Shown here: positions 53,975 to 64,000 of the stretch, one piece after another
Layout of the letters: the number at the start of each line of letters is the position of its first letter
How positions within the stretch are numbered: position 1 is the stretch's first letter
Assembly (NCBI RefSeq): GCF_015706575.1
Contig: NW_024037076.1
Location: 11,132,777 to 11,196,776, forward strand
DNA length: 64,000 nt
Reading direction: 5' to 3'
Origin: Patiria miniata
Taxonomy: Eukaryota > Echinodermata > Asteroidea > Valvatida > Asterinidae
Position numbers and translations under genes: made by a program
The notes under the pieces: model-generated
What the model was told of the DNA's origin: nothing
Databases searched by the model: none
Seen by the model: only the letters and a program-made list of their open reading frames with translations

Positions 53975-54538
53975 AACATAGAGACTGGGGACCAAAGAGA
54001 CTGGTGAACATTTAACGATGGATCTCCAGCTCTGGATTTACATGACTCAATTTCAGTTATTAAATGCAGCTTCAATCTTTAAACAAATCTTGGGACAAGT
54101 GATGATCGAAAATCAAATTTGAATTCCGCAGAAAATAGGGAGTCACTTACCGATTTATTAATGCGTTGTTGCCTAACCTCTTTGTTAGACCCCCTTTACA
54201 CAGAGCTGCGACCTTTGGGCCTCCCTTCTGCGACCATAAAACTGGCCAGGTCGCCAGTGGAGGCCCAAAGGAGGCCAAATGGTTGCCTAGGTCGTTCAAA
54301 GGTGGTACACAGGATGTTCAGACATTGCCATGGACGCCATGTTCGCCGTAATTTTTTGAACACGTTCAAAAACAGTCGCACAAAGATCGCCGAAATTGAA
54401 ATTTCACATATAAAATTAGAGCGAAATTGGTTGCTATTGAAAATTCAATGTGCGCAACGTTAGGGTTGTGCCACTTTATAGGGGACATCAATACGGTATT
54501 TGATTGATTGAGGGGAGAGAGAAAATACAATGTGGTAC
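53975..54538. other. Spacer after the minisatellite
   Basis: Unique-looking sequence. GGCCCAAAGGAGGCC and related G/C-rich words occur around 54220-54290. It would be first-intron sequence if the signal-peptide exon at 54539 is real. No other feature is seen. Confidence 0.4.
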
Positions 54539-54623
54539 CATGAGCATCCGAGGATGAGACGATGACTGCAGCTATAGACAATGCAGCTAGCAGCATCTCA
54601 GTCGCTCTACGTCGGCGACGCAT
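54539..54623 (-). CDS. Candidate signal-peptide exon
   Basis: ATG at 54623 (A at -3, a good start context) begins MRRRRRATEMLLAALSIAAV, followed by IVSSSDAH. Five arginines, a hydrophobic core and small residues before the end make a strong signal peptide with cleavage near SSSDA. The frame can leave in phase 1 at ATG|GTACCA, which matches the phase-1 entry of the CUB1 exon. The donor is weak beyond GT. If joined, the first intron would be about 12.4 kb. Linkage to the CUB gene is inferred only from strand and phase. Confidence 0.4.
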
Positions 54624-55164
54624 CTTCGCGGACCAACCCAACTATTGGCACAGATCTTGTCAAAATGGCAAGACTTCTGCTTAGTTGTCGCAAAACAGAT
54701 CAACGTCCTCAGCGCCCAACGAACGCTGCACTTGTGACGATTTCCCCCGCTCACGGGCTTTTGTATAAAGGGAGGACAATGGAGCAACTTTTCAAAAGAT
54801 AAAAAGGTGATCCGTTGCATATGTACGGATGCCGATCGTTGCCGCAGAAGAAGAGAGTTAGAAAACAATAAGTCGGTGTTAACGTTCCAATCGCGCATGC
54901 GCACAAAAATACCCATTGGCAACTTATTCACCACGTGTGTGCCAAGTTTTAAGGGGTACCAGCTCAATCTAAGATGCCATATAAGAAACTGTTGAACACA
55001 CGTACTCAGACTGCAACCCAATGCATTGCAAGATAAGCTAATCCAAGTGGGAAACATGTGAAAGAGAACATAGTTAGAATCTAATCGTTTTATGTGGTTG
55101 GCACGTTTTCATAGTTAGCGCTGCAGTTGCCAGCTGTAGGTCGTGGGGAGCAGGGGACAAGATA

Positions 55165-55792
55165 CAGGGCGAGTCAAAAAAAAATGGTCACCAAACCCCA
55201 AAAATTATATTTCATATTTGACAAAATATGTAGCACCAACAATTATAATAACTGGAAAGCCAATTTCATGAGGTACTTTAAGATTAAAAAATGACTTAAA
55301 TTGGTCAACCCGTGTAAAAAATATCACCATTTAAACACAATAACCTTAAAACTTGTCTCGTCCCAAATTTAAAAACATTGAAAATTTTGAATGGCCCCTT
55401 AAACGTTAAAAATATTCAACAGAATCCCTTTGAAGGCCCGTCCTTTAGAAAAAAAAGCATATTGTTTGTCTTACCAGGGTTGTTAATAAAGATATTGCGT
55501 ACTGCAGTTGGTGACAGTTGTTGAAACAGGTATTCTGTGTCACTGTATTTGTTGATCCCAACAGTCAAAACACACAATGAATTGCTTTTTTGGACGAGAC
55601 AGGTTTTAGGGTCATTGTGTTTAAATGGTGATATTCTTTGAACGGATTGAGTAATTTCAGTATTTGTTTATCTCAAAGTAGCTTATGAAATTGGTTTTCC
55701 AGTCATTATTATGTTTGGTGCTAAATATACATTTTTTTTAATCTGAACTATATTTTATGGGGTTTGGGTTGCGCTTTTTTTGACTCACCCTG
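55165..55792. mobile_element. Mariner-type fold-back MITE
   Basis: 628 bp flanked by TA on both sides (55163-55164 and 55793-55794). Ends CAGGGCGAGTCAAAAAAAA and, reversed, CAGGGTGAGTCAAAAAAAG match with one early mismatch. The pairing extends inward: GGAAAGCCAATTTCATGA with TATGAAATTGGTTTTCC, and CACCATTTAAACACAATAAC with its inexact complement. Almost the whole element is thus one long inverted repeat. TA target and CAGGG...GAGTC ends indicate the Tc1/mariner superfamily. No transposase. Confidence 0.8.
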
Positions 55793-55799
55793 TACAATC

Positions 55800-56577
55800 T
55801 AACTCATCCCGATGGCACTGCACGGCTTCCGTACACGAGCATGCACCTGCATCTATTTATCATGTTATTGATTACGTTTAACACCTTTCCAATCCATATC
55901 ACGTCACGTGCATCAAGCGTTCAGGGGAGGCAAAGTCCGGGTTATACAGAGGACAAACTCAAATATAATGCAGCCTGTAAAAAAAAAATTGTGATACGCA
56001 AAGCCTAAAGTCCACCTTAGACAGCTTTCCGATGTACGACATAAGCTTTCGAGACAGGATATCACACAAAGAATATTTTGAGATAGAACATCAGAAAAAA
56101 AGTCATCGAGTGTTTTCTTTTTTACAGAAATATGTCTTCAAGCAAAAAATACCGTAATAAGCAGCAGCGTTTGCATTACCGCAGCGTTATTGCAAGCGAT
56201 TGTTAACATTCGTGCGCCGCACTCGGTTTAATCTGGCCCGTGCAAAGTTATTCGTTGCGTTAAACTTTTCTGCACCGTAAATGTTATGAGACTGGCCGGA
56301 CCAGAAACCAGACCTCATAACACGCGTGTGAATGCTTCTCATATCTTATTGGTTGGTAAAACGTCTTGACTGTGATCGTCACCTCCCCTACAATTTGACA
56401 GGGGATGTCAAACGACCTGCATAATTCTTCACGAATCCCTTTTAATGTCTGTGAGTTTTGATGGCTTGTTTTCAGCGCGCCAAGTGATTGATCTATTTTA
56501 AAACGTTGAGGGTTTTTTTTCGGACCTAAGGGTTTCGAGGGATTAAAAATGAAGTCTGAGAACCATCCGGCGTCACG
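55800..56577. other. Sequence without recognised features
   Basis: CpG dinucleotides are more frequent than in the neighbourhood around 56160-56340, but no promoter element, exon or repeat is clear. Confidence 0.35.
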
Positions 56578-57188
56578 GTCTCACCTCTCCGGCGTGCTAG
56601 CTTCTCCGGGTGGATTCGACAGATAATTGAGCACGTTACGATGCACGTTGCATGAGCACCATTCATGCTCATGTGTCCACTGTGCTTACTTTTCCTCGGG
56701 CTGTGTTCTGAAGTCTACTAAGTCCATAAATAACACAGTGAGGGACATCCAAGAATGCTTTTTGTATAACACTTCCTGTGGTTCAAGTCATTCCATGATC
56801 TTGCAGGCAATAATTCTGATTTGTGTTCCCAGCGTCATGTGTGTGTGTTCATGGAGAAATAATGAAGAACGAACTCCTTTGTTTGTGCTCCTTGCTCGTT
56901 CCTGGTCCATCACATGTTTAACTTGTCTTCTTCCTTTTTTTTACAAACACGCTTTAAAATAAATGTGCATTTATCCAAGTTCTTTTGGAGTTGCACGCGC
57001 CACGAAAATTCTGCTGTAATAACGTCTACATACAAATATCCTAAGATTTTACGTACTCCAGTACAACCGCAACGAACTCAGCGCACACGATAAAGTTGGC
57101 GAAATTGTACACTAATGCGCAATTTTGCGCATGCGTGTTGAAGCGAAATTTCCCTATCGGAGAAGCTAGCACGCTGGAGAAGTGACAC
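56578..57188. mobile_element. Inverted-repeat element, GTCTCACCTCTCC ends
   Basis: GTCTCACCTCTCCGGCGTGC + TAGCTTCTCC at 56578-56607 pairs with 57159-57188 at about 26 of 30 positions. The core GTGCTAGCTTCTCC is exact. The interior (550 bp) has a plus-strand frame of 111 codons without domain resemblance; I do not call it a gene. Confidence 0.55.
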
Positions 57189-57554
57189 GTACACCGGATG
57201 AATCTGGTCAAGGACGCATGCGCGTTAAGTTGATCAAATAAAGCGCCTTTACTTGATCACCTGTTGCAATCATGTGGTTGCGAAGGGCGATTTCTAAAGG
57301 TTACGTAACACTTCATTTGAATGAAACTACATGTACACTTACATGTTCATGTTGGCTGGCGAAATCTTTGAAAATTATTTTTTCCCGTTTGGAAGACCGT
57401 ATCTTCATGCAACTTTCAGGGTTTACTTCCCTCATCTAGAGTGCGTTCGATTACTTCCCCGCTTACTCGCGCCTGGCTCCTCGCGTAATGACAGACATGC
57501 GCAGTGCAGTTAAATAAACGAACGGTTTCGGGTAAAGTTTCGTGAAAGAGCTGG

Positions 57555-57780
57555 AAATATGGGCGTCGCCAGGATTCTTTCTAGAGGGGTACACAACGTA
57601 TTTTCCCAAAAAAAAATCCCTGTTTTCTCAACATCTTCTCGATTTATCAGTTTTAGAGAGGGTAGGGACATTTTGCCTCCCCTACCCATTAAATTTACAC
57701 CAGTATGACTTTTCGCCCCTTTTTTTTCTCTCTTTTTTTTTCTTCTTCCTTTGTATTTTTTTTTTTGGGGGGGGGGGAAT
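57555..57780. repeat. Dispersed repeat, copy of 39700-39965
   Basis: GGGCGTCGCCAGGATTCTTT, TCTAGAGGGGTACACAACG and AGGGACATTTTGCC match the 39.7-kb copy in the same orientation. It ends in T and G tracts (57755-57778). Non-coding. Confidence 0.55.
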
Positions 57781-57829
57781 GTTGCAACCTGACGCCACTT
57801 TTTCTTCATATCAGCTCAATGAAGGTCAT

Positions 57830-58880
57830 TCATTGCAACAAAATGATGACATGAATCTGGGACTGAGAAATATTTCCAATTTTGTTAGGAACAAAAATCT
57901 TGACTCTTCAAAGACTTTGTACACAATCGCGGAAGTGGTGCCAGGTTGCAACATATTTTTCCCAGGCAACATCCGAATCAATTAACTATGTAGAGCACGT
58001 CCACGCCCACTGAAAATACGCGGGGACACGCTGACAATTATTCGTAGCCGTAGCTCCGTGCATAGAGCTACATAGGGTTTAATAGCTCTATGCTCCGTGG
58101 AAGCCCATTTTGGACACGGCCTGAGGCGCCCGCCGGACGTTGCATGGCCTTATGGGATACTTACCCAAATAACCGGCTCGGCGAGTCGGTTACTTGGGCC
58201 AGGCTCGAGTAAGCGCGAGAAGTCACGTGAGAGGTAAATCGAACGCTTTCGCGCTTGCACAAGTAAGCGCGGGGGAAGTAAAAGAACGCACTGAATGTTC
58301 CAAGTATGTGCTAAAAATCGTTGTGATGCGTTTATTACTTTTTGTTGAAATTGGAAAAAAATAGGCCTGGCTACGTGCACTTTTGAAAGTTGGTAGACTA
58401 GCGTTTACAATATATGTCAATCTTTTCAAGACTCACAAATACTAATAAGGTTCCTGTTTATTATGATATGCAGTATAAATTTGGAGAAAAGCCTAGTCCA
58501 CGAGTTATTAATTGATAGATATCACTATTTTGCCGGCTTCCATTGGTCGATACCGAGACCCAAGCCAAAAACACGCTGAGTGACGCTAATGAATATGCTA
58601 ATCTACCATCGTCGTCGAAATTTTCCATGGAGATGGTTCTACTTGGTAGACTAGCGTATGCAACAACAGATTAAGCTGAAACTCGGAATATTCTTAGATG
58701 ATAATGAGTGTTGAACTACTTGTGAAATAACAACTTGGAGAAATTCCTAGAAATTGAGATTAATGCATGTATTTGGGGAAGTTTTGGAACGATAATTTCC
58801 ATACTTAAAAGTCAGACGTATCGGCATCGATGACCGAGATTTTTCACTGACATAGTTTAGAGTGTCGTCTTCCGTTATAA
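57830..58880. other. Sequence without recognised gene
   Basis: TTGGTAGACTAGCGT occurs twice (58391 and 58644), and CTCGGCGAGTCGGTTACTTG near 58180 could form a small stem. Otherwise unremarkable. Confidence 0.4.
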
Positions 58881-59043
58881 TTTAACATTTCAATCATACT
58901 GACCATATTTTCTAAGAAACACACCGTTCAAAAGGCCATGTCTTTTGGAGGTGCATGGATTCCACTGCTCCACTATAGCGTCTAAGTACGTAATCGGATT
59001 AGCTTTGCCCAACAACACGAGACGCTTTGCCCTAGCAACCACA
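58880..59043 (-). repeat. Dispersed repeat, inverse copy of 5464-5630
   Basis: The reverse complement contains GCAAAGCTAATCCGATTACG and the TTTTGAACGGTGTGTTTCT block matching the 5.5-kb copy. Near 59281, GGGGGCGCTGTTCAAAACCG also matches 6331 (GGGGGCGCTGTTCAAATCGG), a second shared repeat piece. Confidence 0.6.
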
Positions 59044-59049
59044 TGACTG

Positions 59050-59940
59050 GTTGGCGGCGGCAATTGTGCGATGCAATTTGACCTGGTTAACCCCGTTAGA
59101 AAGGCAGGTTTTTAGCCTTTGAATATGGGTCCTTCCCATGCTGGATTCAATCTGTTTGATCTTTCTGTCCAAGAGTCCAAATGCTTACATCTGAGAGGTA
59201 TATATGTAACTGGGTAAACTCAATCTTTCTTCTTCTTTTTTCAAACGGGGGAATTTTATAGATTCAGAACCATCTGTCGATGGGGGCGCTGTTCAAAACC
59301 GACGATTATGCACACAAACGGCCAATATATGGTGTTTTTCAGGGCCATACATGTGCGAAATTCAGTAAAAGGCACCCAAAACGGCTGGTGCCACAAAAAA
59401 GGGCAACACTTCTTTTCAGAGAAAAGGGGCACTTCTTTAAAAAATTGCACTTTTTAACAATTATTGGGGGGGTAAGCCGTTAAAAAGGGGCATTTGAATA
59501 GAAAAAAAGGCAGTCTTTACAAAATAATGGGGGAGTAATTACCCCTTACACCCCCCCCCCCCCCTCTGCAGGCTACGCCTACGATTAAGATGAAGGAGTT
59601 GTAGGGCAGCATCGTTTGAATTATAGTTAACACAAATATTGTACAAGCCTCTTCTCTGCATATTTCCTACTCTCCTTCAGTGATTTGTTGTGCCAGAAAA
59701 CAAAATTATATACCACTACAGGCCGCGGCGTAACCAGCGAGAGGGGGGGGGGGGGCGCACGCCCCAATAAAACAATCCCGCCCCGGCAAATTTGGCAACC
59801 TGAGAAAAGCACAGAAGCAAAAGTTAGCATTAATACCGGATTTTAACGTAGAGTGGGTTTTTTCACGTTTTTGTTTTCCTCGAAATTTCTGTTTTTCAAG
59901 AGTGGCTGTTGATTTAAAAGTCCCGTGTAAGACGAATAGC
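59050..59940. other. Old repeat debris with C and G tracts
   Basis: Poly-C at about 59551-59564 and poly-G at about 59743-59754 next to GCGTAACCAG and AGGCTACGCCTACG words, which look like ends of old dispersed repeats. No gene. Confidence 0.4.
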
Positions 59941-60386
59941 GCCGCCTATAAAATATTATTCATAGCATCAAATGTAATTAGATCACATAAATTTGCAAAT
60001 GAATGAACCTGCTACATGCACTGCTTCAAGGAACCAGTACGTGACTTTATTAATCTTAATTAATTTTACAAATATAACTGGAGGACTTGTTCAACAATGT
60101 GAACGTTTCTGTTCAATTTGGAATAAATTTAATCAAGGACGGATCCAGAACACAGATATTCTGGCAGGGGGGAAACAAATTGAGAGCGTGGGCTCGGGGC
60201 CCGCTTAAGGGCACCGGAAATGTTCGGGATTCTAGATGCTCTTTGCTGCGATCTGAGGCAATTTCCGACCACTTTAACTAAAAAATATTAAGGACAGATG
60301 GTGTACGCAGTGGCTATTTGTTTTTAAGCAATATCACTTTAAAAAAATAAATAAATAAACATGAGTCCTTGTTGCCCCCGCCAGTT

Positions 60387-61450
60387 CCGCCGTTGAATCT
60401 AAAAACTTTTCAATGAATTTTATTCCGTCAAACATGATCGCCGTAAACGTAATCTTTAAAAAACAAATGACTTTTCTTATAATTTATTTAAACTGTAAGA
60501 TAATGGTGTTGCCACTTTTGAAGTTTAAAATCATAGCATAAAATGTCATTAGATCACATAAATTTGAACACTAATGGACCATTTACATGCACCATTTCAA
60601 ACATTAAGGAACACGAATGTGCCTACGTGACGTTTTTAATCTTATGAACACATGTACATACATTTAGTGAGTGCAATTACATTTGTACGACCTCTTACTT
60701 AATCAAAATCTACCGTTTCAGTTCAATATTATTGTGTTTTGAGAACACATATGTTAACTGGTTTGTGAACATGTACATATACGCACGAGATATCAAACAT
60801 TTATGCTAAATAGAGCATGCGATCATTACGCCTACCTTTTACCAAAAATGAATTACTTCAATGACATGTTCTCGTATAGTAAAGGTAATCCAGCTAACTG
60901 CCCCCCCCAACTTTTTGCCCCCCCCCAGCCTCAGATCCGCCGTTGAATCTAAAAACTGTTCAATGAATTTGATTCCGTCAAACATGATCACCGTATTAAA
61001 CGTAGTCTTTAAAAAAAAAGACTTTTCTTATAATTTATTTTAACTGTGAGATAACTGTGTTGCCACTCTTAAAGTTTAAATTCATAGCATAAAATGTATT
61101 TAGATCACATAAATTTAAACACTAATTGACCATTTACATGCACCATTTTAAACAATAAGGAACACTAATGTGCCTACGTGACGTTTTTAATCTTATGAAC
61201 ACATATATACATACATTTAGTGAGTGCAATTACATTTGTACGACCCCTTACTTAATCAAAATCTACCGTTTCAGTTCAATATTATTGTGTTTTGTGAACA
61301 TATATGTTAACTGGATTGCGAACATGTACATATACGCACGAGGTATCAAACATGTATGCTAAATACAGCATGCGATCATTACGCCTACCTTTTACCAGAA
61401 ATGAATTACTTCAATGACATGTTTTCGTATAGTAAAGGTAATCCAGCTAA
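60387..61450. repeat. Tandem duplication of about 550 bp
   Basis: CCGCCGTTGAATCTAAAAAC begins both units (60387 and 60937), and TCGTATAGTAAAGGTAATCC ends them (near 60890 and 61445). Differences are mainly point changes. A third, shorter and more diverged copy of the middle (ATTAGATCACATAAATTTG) lies at about 59950-60115. A C tract separates the two full units. Confidence 0.8.
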
Positions 61451-64000
61451 TTATCCGTCATCATTACAGCCAGCCGTCGTTAAATCGAACATGGCCCCTC
61501 ACATGACCCACATTATGGTCTTTTAATTACGCCCAAGTTGTCATAACAATGCTCTCTACATATTAAATTCCATAAATTGGTAACACAGTCCAAGCATTAA
61601 TTATGGGTGATGTTATCAAATGCGCCAACTATAGTACTCAATGTTCGAGCAAGCCAACGCTCAATTGTTTTTTTTTCTTAAAAATGTATGCTAAAATAAC
61701 AAAAGTACCCGGCACCTGGTTAGGCTGTATTAAAAAAAAACACGAAAAAAAAGCAACCGAGATACATTTCGCCTATATGCATTATTAAGATTCGTGTTGT
61801 ACAAAGTTCGAATTAAATTTATCAGTTAAAAAACGAGAGTCATTCCGCAATCGGTTAATAAACTAGATACATTTCCTTCGACCTCGTCCCACAACAAAGA
61901 TCAAGTCCATTTTAATCAGAAATCACTTGATGATTGCCTGTTTATACACCGTCTTTAAAGTTAGTTATCATACAGATAATCGTGCTCAGCCTTACAGACT
62001 GCACAATAAGAAACGTAATTTCTAACACTACATTTACAGTATTCCTCTCGGTTTGACCTTGCGAGGCGCCATTGTTTTATTTTAGTTGTAATCCACCATA
62101 GTACTGAGTTTTTCAGTATGAAGGTGCATCACATAATCCCTTCTCAACATGTCTAAATAGATGGATAGAGTCCATTTTCGCTCAAGAAAACAATTTCAAG
62201 CCAAAGAAAAGGGTATACGTGCCCAGAGTACCTTGTATTTGGTCAGTACCCGTGCGAAAAAAATTCAAGTTTTGTCTCCCTGGTTTTACCTGCCCCCCCC
62301 CCCCTCCCCCACACACACAGTCGTTTTTTGCTATGCTTCCGAGGATTGGCTTTGTGTTTTCCTTTGTTCCCTGATCTAAACTTTTCCCATAGACTAAGCG
62401 CACAAACCTGCGTTCGAGGACAATAGGCACATTTTGTTGTCTGTCCTCGAGCGTAATACAATACAGGAACACATATATACTCACACACTACCACCACAAC
62501 TGCCTGAGGCTACATTTATATAGCTAAATAGGATGAGGACCACTTGTTTCTAAGAATTAAGACTAGGCAAAATGACAAGATGATTGATGGACTTGTGAAA
62601 ACAGCAGCTTTACTGCACAAGTATTTTGGTTGGAGCTAGACAATACAAACCCTATGGGAATTGGCCTGAATCTGATCTTTGCCTCAGAACTTCTGGAATC
62701 AAAAGTTCAACTGGGATTAAAGTGGCACTCTCGATGCTTTTTTTTAGCTATGTTTTAATAGGGAACTTGTGGAGTATGATTTTTTTGACGAAAGAATGAA
62801 GGAGTAATTACAAAATATTTTAAAATGTACAGACAATGTCAGTACTGTAGCACACTAAAGAGTTAATTTGATGGTTGTTTTTTTTCAAAATCCGTTATGG
62901 AGCACCGTTGTGGTGTATGCCGGGCTGAATGTTGTGTTTACTGTCGAGCTCACTTGATGATTGAGCGTGGTGCCAAAAATGGTGATAGCTTGACACAGAC
63001 TGCTAAGCCCGTCGAGTTCCTAGTTAAGAACACGGTTACAGACCTCTCTTTGAGCCAAGCACCCGACAGTGGCACTACAAAAAAATAATACCATTGAGAT
63101 AAACCATTTGTTCTTTATGAATTTAGCCCCCAAAAAAATGACTATGGGGTAAAGATGAAGAAGGCTTTGACTACTCAGATAGCAAAACAATTGGGTTTTT
63201 GACTAGGCAATTGGGCCCGAGTTATTACAAATGGGTGCCAAGTGAGCACGATCTGGGCAAATCTGGGCAAAAGTGTTGCGACTGGGACCCGCTTGGGCAG
63301 AAACAGGGCAAAGTTGGGCAACTTCTGCTTACATCTTCCCAACCGAGTCCCAAGTGGGACCCAGTTTCATTGTAAATTATGGTAATGTGACCTTTATATA
63401 TATATATTTCATATTTCTATCCACTGCATTTTATTTGCATTTTTTATTTAGACCTATGTCTCAAAATATGTTATCGAAAGTAATACTTTTTACATTATTT
63501 CATTTTGTCCGAGCAGCTCCCGAAATCAAAATTTGCCAAATACGAATTAACTTATTATCGGCAATCTCATTGGCTGAACCTACACTATTTTGGTCCCTGA
63601 CTCAGCATTTTACGTTATCCGTCACTGCGGACTAACCAGACTAACGGCTGCCATCACCAACGGGTGTGTGGTGTGTGCATGCAGGCTGGGACTGGCAGCT
63701 GAGAGAAACTCTTTTAAGAGTAAATACGACCTTTGTCCAACCAAGATTGTGACTGACACCTAACTGTATATTGTGTGTAACAATTTATTATAAAGTATAA
63801 TTTCGGTTACTGATTTAGTGATTGCAATGGACTCTTTTGCGTGGGCTTTCCAAATTCTTACAGGAATATTGGCATGATTGACACTAGCATGACTAGTTAA
63901 TGTTACTATTTCATTTTTTTTAGGGATACTTACTAGCAAGGAATCTTCTGTTATTTCTGTTGATTCTATGCTTAGTCTTGGTTGATTCTACATTATCGCT
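61451..64000. other. Sequence without a firm gene
   Basis: A 63-codon plus frame at 62897-63088 starts MEHRCGVCRAECCVYC and has zinc-finger-like cysteine pairs, but no partner exon or known domain is clear. C tract at about 62295-62307. Near 63250-63370 the word CTGGGCAAA and CTTGGGCA recur, with TGGGACCC twice. Otherwise AT-rich and featureless. Confidence 0.4.

Noticed and set aside
54587..55057. 156-codon minus frame overlapping the signal-peptide candidate
   Set aside because: No domain, odd composition and no splice logic; it is probably a chance frame in a CpG-richer stretch.
42700..64000. More CUB or LDLa exons upstream of CUB1
   Set aside because: Both strands were read for DCGHSVC-like and PPDLLS-like blocks; none was found beyond 42178.
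1..64000. CRISPR arrays, phage or bacterial gene clusters
   Set aside because: Repeats are tandem or inverted without unique spacers, and the coding regions are split by introns.

Overview
The window is animal (metazoan) genomic DNA. The coding signal is broken into short exons with GT/AG borders, the introns are long, and interspersed and tandem repeats fill much of the sequence. No bacterial operon, rRNA, true tRNA gene or CRISPR array is visible. A secreted mosaic gene (CUB, LDL-receptor class A, somatomedin B, EGF and HYR modules), a BEL/Pao retrotransposon and many small fold-back elements together suggest a marine invertebrate, most likely a deuterostome such as an echinoderm, hemichordate or lancelet. 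That assignment is inference; no species marker is visible.

One large minus-strand gene dominates. Nineteen exons between 42178 and 232 encode at least 1356 residues in frame. In protein order they are: CUB1, LDLa1, CUB2, LDLa2, CUB3, LDLa3, CUB4, LDLa4, CUB5, LDLa5, CUB6, LDLa6, somatomedin B, EGF, HYR, a Cys-rich EGF-like module, a short EGF-like module, and two divergent HYR-like modules. Every exon has a length divisible by three and both borders in phase 1. The protein continues past position 1. A possible signal-peptide exon with a phase-1 end lies at 54623-54539, which would make the gene about 54 kb or more. The product should be secreted or extracellular, built for Ca2+-dependent binding or adhesion. 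All six CUB modules lack cysteine.

The intron between CUB4 and LDLa4 (34549-13876, about 20.7 kb) is a sink for mobile DNA. It holds an 8.96-kb BEL/Pao element (21948-30904, same strand as the gene) whose LTRs are about 97% alike by eye but whose gag-pol region has several breaks. It also holds a large direct duplication rich in TGACGTCA octamers, a 728-bp inverted-repeat element with its empty site preserved in the paralogous copy, a row of hairpins, a possible old LTR, a tandem array of about 290 bp, and a perfect 55-bp direct repeat.

Other introns carry tRNA-derived SINEs, TTAA-flanked miniature elements, a satellite-filled fold-back element (10051-11192) and smaller fold-backs. From 42.7 to 64 kb there is no firm gene. 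This stretch holds a roughly 2.3-kb tandem duplication that includes a possible 3'-terminal exon of a plus-strand gene, two minisatellites (51235-52085 and 52576-53970), a TTAA element inserted inside the second minisatellite, a mariner-type fold-back MITE (55165-55792), and a tandem duplication at about 60.4-61.45 kb.
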